NCBI RefSeq assembly: GCF_023699985.2
Contig: NC_069687.1
Span: forward strand, 40,429,345 to 40,493,344
Reading direction: 5' to 3'
Length of the DNA stretch: 64,000 bases
From: Odocoileus virginianus
Lineage: Eukaryota; Chordata; Mammalia; Artiodactyla; Cervidae
Shown here: in pieces, positions 57,091 through 64,000 of the stretch
Numbering within the stretch: position 1 is the first letter of the stretch
Layout: each line of letters opens with the position of its first letter
Notes under the pieces: generated by a model
Database searches by the model: none
What the model saw: only the letters and a program-made list of their open reading frames with translations
What the model was told of the DNA's origin: nothing
Program-made: the position numbers and the translations under genes

Positions 57091-57307
57091 AACTGTGTTG
57101 TTACTTGTTCAGTTGTGTCTGATTTTTTGCGACCCTGTGGACTATAGCTTGCCAGGCTCCTCTGTCCATGGGATATAGCAGGCAAGAATACTGGAGTGGG
57201 TTACCATTTCCTTTTCCAGGGGGTCTTCCTGACCTGGGGGTCAAACTTGGGTCTGCTGCATTGGCAGGCAGATTCTTTACCATCTGGATCAGCAGGGAAG
57301 CCCAGTA
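57091..57307 (-). mobile_element. Bov-tA SINE with 9-bp target-site duplication
   Basis: TTACTTGTTCAGTTGTGTCT ... GGATCAGCAGGGAAGCCC. AGTTTGGAA at 57082-57090 recurs at 57308-57316. Confidence 0.96.
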
Positions 57308-57316
57308 AGTTTGGAA

Positions 57317-58058
57317 GGGAGACCTGAAGACTGTTCTTTGGTTTCCTAGAAGGAATCACAGGACTCAAAAGCTGTTAAACTCACTGTTAAATTTTATTCT
57401 AACAAAAGGATACAGGTTAAAATCAACAAAAAGCCCAGGCTCACTGGGCAAAGTCCAGGAGAAGCCAGCACAAGCTCCCAAGTGTCCGGTCAGTAGTGTC
57501 ACATGGACACATTTGATTTCCCCTGCCATGATTATGATAACACATGCAGGGTATTGCCAACCAGTGAGATTCCCCTGAGTCTTGGTGTCCAGAGCTTTTA
57601 TTAGGGCTCAGTCGCAAGCATGATGAGGAAGTCATGGCAACCCACTCCAGTATTCTTGCCTGGAAAAATACCCATGGACAGAGGAGCCTGGGGTCTCAAA
57701 GGGTTGGACACGACTACGCACTAAGCACAGAGCACAGCACAGGCATGACGCCCCTTTGAGACTGACCTCAGCTACTTAGATTCCAGCCGCAAAGCAAAAA
57801 CACATCTGTTGGCATAACTTAGAAAATCGAAGACCACAGGCCTACAGGAACACCTTTGTCAGGCAGAAGACTCATTCCAAGGGCCCCAAGCCCATTTCCT
57901 AGGAACTGGCCAAGGACCAGTCTCAAAGACAGACTTTTCCTGGGAGTGTGCAGGGTTTGAACGTCCAAGGCCAGAGTTAACCATTTCCTGCTGTGTCCAA
58001 TCAAGACTTGAAAGAGAAGACAATACTTGATGTAATTATTCATAGCACTAGCCTTGAT
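57317..58058 (-). mobile_element. Possible old LTR-type repeat, family not assigned
   Basis: 'TTAAATTTTATTCTAACAAA', 'AGGATACAGGTTAAAATC', 'GTATTGCCAACCAGTGAG' and 'TTGGTGTCCAGAGCTTTTAT' recall an old mammalian LTR read on the minus strand. It is interrupted by a SINE fragment (57634-57748), and the boundaries are uncertain. Confidence 0.4.
57634..57748 (+). mobile_element. Bov-tA SINE 3' fragment
   Basis: CATGGCAACCCACTCCAGTA, TACCCATGGACAGAGGAGCC, GGTTGGACACGACTACGCAC. The head is missing. Confidence 0.9.
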
Positions 58059-58286
58059 TCTGCTTCCCTAGCGGCTCAGGGGTACAGAATTCTTTGCCTG
58101 ACAGTGCAGGGGACGATTGTTCGATCCCTGTGTCAGAAAGATCCCCTGGAGAAGAAAATGGCAACCCACTCCCACTCCAGTATTCTTGCCTGAAGTATTC
58201 CATGGACTGAGGAACCTGGCAGGCTATTCAGTCCATGGGGTTGTAAAGAGTCAGACATGACTTAGTGACTGAACGACAACAGCAAC
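58059..58286 (+). mobile_element. Bov-tA SINE
   Basis: TCTGCTTCCCTAGCGGCTCA head, GGCAACCCACTCCCACTCCA (a 6-bp CACTCC duplication), GTAAAGAGTCAGACATGACT, TTAGTGACTGAACGACAACA. Confidence 0.95.
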
Positions 58287-59702
58287 AAACCCGATGCTAA
58301 TTCCTGGAGTCTGGACCCCAGGATCTGGCAGAATAAGGGGAGAAATGCCCTATTTTGGGAGGGACAGTTGCCCTGATTGATTTGGAAATACAAAATTTTC
58401 TCAATTTAAAAAGGCATTAATTTGCAAGGTGTACTATCATTGAATAGCAACTTCTAGTAAAAACTGTATTAAGTATACACCAAAGTTAAAAAGATAGCCA
58501 TAGCATATTTTCACTTATATATAACTGCATACTATTCTTTTTTTTTCCTTCAGTGTTTCAAAGTGTAAACCTTTGTCATTTTTAGAGTCTGAAGATTCTC
58601 TGGAATCACTGGCCGTTGTCATGTCACTGCAGTATTCCAGTGATACTGACTTGCCTTCCCCAAGTTCTGGGTTCCTCATCTTCACCTATAACTTTAGAAT
58701 AGTTAGGCCTCCTTTTCTTCTAATTTGAAAAATGACAGGCTTTTGTCTATGTTTTTTTATTTGCTTTACCTTGTATTTTTTCCCTTTTTCTCATCGAGTT
58801 GTGTAATTGTGAAAATTAAGTAGTTTCTCTGGAAAATCAGTTAAAGTGTATTTTAGGGTCACTACCAGAGCCCTTCTCTTGGCAGATCCCTCCTATTGTC
58901 TCAGCCTCCCCCATCTTTAGAATGTCTTCATGTATTCTGATATATTTGGCATTATCCCCTGACTTTTCTGGCAGTGTCTGACCTGTAGTGTGACCGTCTC
59001 CATAGGGGAAAATTTTTTTTTATTTTAAGGCTGTGTCATAGCTTTATGCAACAGGCATGTGGTGATTCCAGCACAAGTGACCCAGGGCTGACGATCAAAT
59101 GAGGTGAAATGTTTGGTTGAGGTCTAAGTTCTCTCTTGCTAACACTGGCAGGTAAATGTCACAACTACTTCTTAACTTAGTTAAGAAGTTTATCCTTTGA
59201 TATATATTTTAGTGATAATCAGTTAGAAACATGAGTCTTATAATCAGGGAAATTCAATAAAAAAACAAAGACTTACTGAGCCAGTAATCTGAGATAGACA
59301 GATAATTCCTAATTTCTGCTTCTGAATTCCCTGTTAAGTTTTGGTCCCAAGCAGATTTCTCATTCATCCCATGTCCTTTACATGCTGGAGAAGCTGTTGG
59401 AAGAAACAGGAGACTGGAATAACTTTATGCATTTTGATAGCCTAGACATTAACATGCTTAATTAAAGTAGCTCTTTGATAATTTAAATTAATTTGAAGCA
59501 ATGTAATGAAGGGATTTTTCAGATTTTGTAGAGAGGCTAATTTAGGGACCAAATATTCATCACTAGGTGACTACCTCCGTCTCCTACATTACCCTGCATC
59601 AGTGCCCCTTGTTCTTATTTTTCACAGCACCCTCCCGCCTGCTTCCCACACAGTATGCACTGTTTTATTATTTTATTTTTGGACATTGACTCTCAAGGCT
59701 GT
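58287..59702. other. Intron sequence, nothing recognised
   Basis: No exon or named repeat. The 74-codon frame at 59506-59730 shows no homology. Confidence 0.4.
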
Positions 59703-59925
59703 TAGGGCTTCCTGGATGGCTCAGCCTTAAAGAATCCACTGGCAGTGCAGGAGACGCGGGTATGATCCCTGGGTCGGGAACATCCTCTGGAGGAGGAAAT
59801 GGCAACCCAGCCCAGTATTCCTGCCTGGAAAATCCCATGGACAGAGGAGCTTGGCGGACTCCAATCCAACATGTTGCAAAACATCGAACACCCCTGAATG
59901 ACTGAGTATGCATGCGTGCACTCAA
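59703..59925 (+). mobile_element. Bov-tA SINE
   Basis: AGGGCTTCCTGGATGGCTCA head, CAGTGCAGGAGACGCGGGTA, TGGACAGAGGAGCTTGGCGG, and a diverged tail. Minus frames at 59668-60024 and 59702-60028 are antisense SINE readings. Confidence 0.94.
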
Positions 59926-60637
59926 GACTCTTGGAGCTGATATGCCAGGCAAAGTGGTGAACGGGAAGGGTGAATGAACATAGAGGTCCTTTGTAAACCA
60001 TCTGTATTCTTGCTGCTCCTCCATTCACTCTGTCCGCTTCTCTCTGTGTGCATGTCTATTTCAGTATACATTTTGCATGCAGAAATCTGCAGTTTTTTAA
60101 GAGCAGCTATTACTACAGTTAAAACGTGGGGAAATTTATTTTCTTAAAGGAAATACCAATTGGCAGATAAAATTAGATGATGTTATCCCCCCTGAAACTT
60201 GCTTAAGTGTATTGCTTAACTGCACTCTGAAGAAAAACATCACTGCCTCATAAAATATGTTTCACTTTCATATGCCTTCCATATTCCACTAACTCAAGCT
60301 TCCTCTTTCTAAGGGTTAGTTCCTAAGTGATGTTGGAAGCCATGTATGTGGTAAGAGGGCAGAACTGCAAAATCAGATATAAATAAAAATGAAATCTTGA
60401 TATATTTGGTACAAATCCATCTGTCCCATGTCCTTTGTTAGGACCTAAGGGCATGCCTGATTTTCATAAAAGTCATGTGTCGCCATTCAAAGAAGCAAGC
60501 AAAAGTTATTTTTGATACCCTACTGAAAACCACATGAATTACTTAATTGTATTAGAAATTTTGCAGATGGTTGAAATTTTATGAAATGCTGAGTTTTATC
60601 TCTTTTGTGAATTCAAAAGGTAGACCCTAGTTTTCTT

Positions 60638-60946
60638 TCTTAAATTATTGGTTTATTTTTGGTTGTGTTTGGTCTTTGTTGCTGCACAGGCCTTTCTCTA
60701 GGTGTGGTGCGCCTGCTTCTCATCGCAGTGGCTTCCGTGCCCAGGCTCCCAGGGGCACGGACTTCAGTAGTTGTGGCACGTGGGCTCAGCAGTTGAGGCT
60801 CCTGGGCTTCACAGCGCAGACTCCACACGTGTGGTACATGGGCTTGGTGGCTGTGCAGATGTGGGATCGTCCTGGATCCGGGATCAAACCTGTGTCTCTT
60901 ACATTGGTAGGCGTATTCTTTACCACTGAGACACCAGGGAAGCCCA
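60638..60946 (-). mobile_element. CHR SINE with probable target-site duplication
   Basis: TTTGGTTGTGTTTGGTCTTT, GGGGCACGGACTTCAGTAGT, GGGATCAAACCTGTGTC, CACTGAGACACCAGGGAAGC. ACCCTAGTTTTCTT (from 60624) resembles ACCCTCGTTTTTCT (from 60947). Confidence 0.94.
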
Positions 60947-61991
60947 ACCCTCGTTTTTCTTAAAAATTAATTTACATAGATAGTTTCCCTAATAATAGGG
61001 TATGAGTGAGTTTTCATTCCAACTTTAAACAATGTATATTACCAGAGATAATAAGGATCAAATGTATCCTATCCTGTTAGAAAATGCTACTTTTCCTTGA
61101 CATTTTAAATGACAAGAATTTAATGACATACCTAAGTGTTTTGTTTCATTTAAAAAAATAGCTTCAGTAAAATACAATTAAGCATTGAGATTTGTTCTTT
61201 CAATATCTAAGTTTTTCTTTTCTTTTCTTTTTGTGTGGCTAAAAATTAAGTGAGTTTAGCTTTGAATCCAGTTATTCATTCTTGAAGAGCTGTTGGGTTG
61301 CTGATTTATGAGGCAAAGTCAGGTTACCATCGTGGATGTGGGTAGTCACTTATAAGCCTCTTCTAGATCCTGTTTACTTAAAATCAGAGGGATTATTATC
61401 ATTGGGTGGCTGAAAAGGAGGGTGATATCTTTGATATCTAGAGCAGCAAATTTACAGGTTCATTATTCTTACAGCTCAAATTGTGTAAGAGCCTCATATT
61501 ATGAAATTTAATTTCAGTCTCAGCTACTTGTGAAGCAGTTTATTGAAAACAGGATTAAAGTCCTCATTTTGAAGTTATGGAGGAGACTCAAGAATCACAA
61601 GAGAGTTTCTTTCAACCTGAAGTTGAAAGTCTGTGAGTTCAAGGACTAATAAGTAAAAAAGCAAATGATATAGTGTGATTATTAATAGTTACTGTGACCT
61701 GGTTGAGGAACATTCCAATCCTGAGTCTCCCACTTTCTGTTCTCTGTCTCCCCACACCCCATTCTTCTTCAGTTTCTTCTTCTTGAATATGATGTGATTG
61801 GAAACCAAATAACCACACTTGTTAGAATCCTGTCTAAAATGGCACAGACTTTGTTCAGGGACCAGAGGGAACATAAGGACATATTCTATGACGTACTTTT
61901 TGATAGTTTAAAACAATTTTGTACTTTCGTTTTCTGTGTTTAGTTTCATGGTTATCACTGTTTCATATGCTCACACCTGCAGTTTTTGCTG

Positions 61992-62140
61992 CAAAGCAGA
62001 GGATGAGTTGGTTAGATAGCATCACTGACATGAATTTGAGCAAACTTCGGGCGATAGAGGAGGACAGAGGAGGGTGGCGTGCTGCAGTCCTTGGGGTCTC
62101 AAAGAGTTGAACACAACTTAGTGACTGAACAACAACAATA
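61992..62140 (+). mobile_element. BovB 3' end fragment
   Basis: CAAAGCAGAGGATGAGTTGG, TTAGATAGCATCACTGACAT, GGCGTGCTGCAGTCCTTGGG and TTAGTGACTGAACAACAACA. The 63-codon frame at 61919-62110 and the 130-codon minus frame at 61963-62355 are derived from it. Confidence 0.92.
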
Positions 62141-63419
62141 CGAGGCAGTGTAAATGTTGCGCCTGTTATCATTGTCCTGTTAACAGCTGGCAGTGTATGG
62201 ATAGATGGTTGGAATTTTGTTGTTTGAGTGAGACTGCGCCTTAGAAATTTGTTTTCCCAAGTAACAGGATGTTCTGTACTTCTGAGTGGAGAAATCCAGA
62301 TCTGAATAAGCATAATTGAATACACAGCAAGGGGAGGTAGTATAGGGAATAACATTTGATGCCACTTCCTTTCCTTATAATTTGTTCATTGTATTTTAAT
62401 ATGAATAAGAAATTTTTCTACCAATAATTTGAAAGTAACATTTTGCGTAGGTAAATTTTAATAAAATCATTTGGGTTTATTTATAGTCACTTAACATTTT
62501 CAGTTCATGTGTTAATTATTAGTTCTACTTGCTAGAGAGAAAGTACATAAATGGTGTTGAGTGTGATAATCACCTTATTACTGCAGACACATAGAAGTTT
62601 GGCATTTTTAATATCAGATGTTTTAAGTTAAGAGAACTTGCCAGTGTCCCACAGCAGAGACAATCTCTGCTTGCTTGTGTCTCTTTAATCTTTCTGTGAT
62701 AAAATTAAGCCTAGAGGCCTTATGCTATTTTAAATTTTCAAAATGAGGTCACGTAAATGTTGTGTCAGACTTTTAATTCATGAGTAGTATCCTCATGAAT
62801 AGTGAAGATAAGTTATATTTATATTCTACTACTTGCTTAGCTGTGGATCAGCAGAGGTGAACAGAGAGCAGTAACGTTACTTTCAAATGTTGGTAAACTG
62901 TTTTTCTTGATCTCATATATGGGTATGATGAGTTTTTTTTTTTTTTTTGAACATCGAAACCTATAGTCCAAGTGTGAGTACATTTGAGGAAGGCAAGATG
63001 AAATGCTTCACATTAGGGCTGACCTGGAAATTTTGTGGATTTGGAGGGGGAGGGAATGAAAAGGAACTTAAGGAACTTTAAAAGCAAGAGAATGAATAGT
63101 AGAGAGGATGGATTAGCAGCTGAGCTCAGGGATCCCAGGGATTTATTTTGAAGAGATTGAGGAGAATTCCTGTGGTTTATGCCACAGGGGATCAAATTGA
63201 AAGCCTTCCACCTAGGAAATGATTTAAATACCCTGGTGCTATACGGAGTGTGAATGCTTTATTTACTTTGAGGAAGAGGTTTAACCCTTCTCATAGATTC
63301 CATCAATTTCACACTTCCCCTTTGGCTATTTTACAAGTACATTGAGGATTAATTAAATTTAAAAGAAAGTAGTGTATTGAACCCCCAGGAAGCAGAGGAG
63401 CTATGTCTTATTTTCTCAT

Positions 63420-63550
63420 CATTCATTCCTTATTCATTCATTTTGCAAATATTTGTTGAATATCAGTTACAATGAAGACGCTAGAGCAAGGTGCTCTGAC
63501 TGGGAATATAAAGATGAATGATGAGTGTGGCTTCTGCCCTCATTACGTCT
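63420..63550 (+). mobile_element. Old mammal-wide repeat trace
   Basis: 'TTCATTCATTTTGCAAATAT', 'TTGTTGAATATC' and 'GTGTGGCTTCTGCCCTCATT' recall the common 'CATTCAACAAATATTTATTGAGC' class. The family is not assigned. Confidence 0.45.
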
Positions 63551-64000
63551 TGTGTTCATAGTTTATTTTAAACATTTCCATTCTAATATGATTAATGGTG
63601 CAGGGACATAACATTGCCAGTCTCAGCAATAATTAATAATTAGTGAAGACTAACTTCACTGATACGTATTTTTACTTTGTAAATTCACTTTTTTCTTCTA
63701 AATTTAGAACTGCTCTACCTTCTACTGTAAGAGAAGCACAACATATACATTTTTCTATATTATAATCATTGCTGTATGGATGCCTTTTTCTTACAGAAAA
63801 GCACAAATTATAATAGTAAATCAAAATAGACCCCTCATATAATACTTCTTCCACTAAAAAATATAGGTCATATTTTAGATGGCACCCTGAGAATAATTTT
63901 AACCACATATTTGTATTTGTGAAAATATTGCTAAGTAGAACTTAAAAAAGAAAGTCTCTACTATTTATGTTCTTTAATTAGCATTAAAGAAGCATAAATT

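Larger units (their letters stand above)
44365..64000 (+). other. PARP8: PARP8 intron 2 (5' part, continues beyond window)
   Basis: It opens GTATTTATG. No further PARP8 exon was recognised to the end of the window, so the intron is at least 19.6 kb. It is AT-rich and densely populated with SINEs between 53 and 61 kb. The long non-annotated parts (44365-46405, 50170-53170, 60947-61990, 62141-64000) contain nothing else I can assign, apart from short A/T runs. Confidence 0.85.

Noticed and set aside
44365..64000. Further PARP8 exons
   Set aside because: I looked for the continuation of the N-terminal coding sequence after exon 2 and saw no matching in-frame segment with splice sites. It probably lies beyond 64000.
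1..64000. CRISPR arrays, rRNA, functional tRNA, bacterial operons or ribosome binding sites
   Set aside because: The sequence is mammalian nuclear DNA. The tRNA-like parts belong to SINE heads, and direct repeats are microsatellites or target duplications.

Overview
This window is nuclear DNA from a ruminant (pecoran) mammal. The diagnostic signs are many Bov-tA/Bov-A SINEs, 3' fragments of the RTE-type LINE BovB, CHR-type tRNA-Glu SINEs and artiodactyl L1 tails. These lie over an older mammalian layer of MIR, L2, L1M, MER5-like and MER1-like hAT elements and MaLR LTRs. Cattle, sheep, goat and deer cannot be separated by eye.

Layout. Positions 1 to about 42,400 are gene-poor, AT-rich intergenic DNA. 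I found no exon, RNA gene or processed pseudogene there. It is filled with interspersed repeats and microsatellites, separated by stretches I cannot assign. At about 42,540-44,280 composition changes abruptly to a CpG island with a TATA-like box, GC box and G-quadruplex motif. This is the 5' end of PARP8, a mono-ADP-ribosyltransferase gene on the + strand. Coding exon 1 (43,271-43,361) and coding exon 2 (44,310-44,364) are readable, with consistent phases and a short 948-bp intron between them. From 44,365 to the window end the sequence is PARP8 intron 2, almost 20 kb of non-coding DNA dense in Bov-tA, CHR and BovB insertions. I did not find the next coding exon.

How it works together: the only protein-coding gene is PARP8, and only its promoter and first 48 codons (plus two bases) are present. 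Everything else that looks like coding sequence is decayed transposon (mostly BovB reverse transcriptase) or chance reading frame in SINEs and the CpG island. I saw no convincing undescribed system. The items most worth checking are the CpG-island control elements (a tight ETS / kappa-B / RFX motif group in intron 1 and a possible alternative 5' exon), an inverted SINE group in intron 2 that could form dsRNA, two local tandem duplications inside repeats, and several textbook transposon insertions with exact target-site duplications.

Repeat family names come from recognition of consensus sequences, not from a database search. Boundaries are approximate unless a target-site duplication is quoted.
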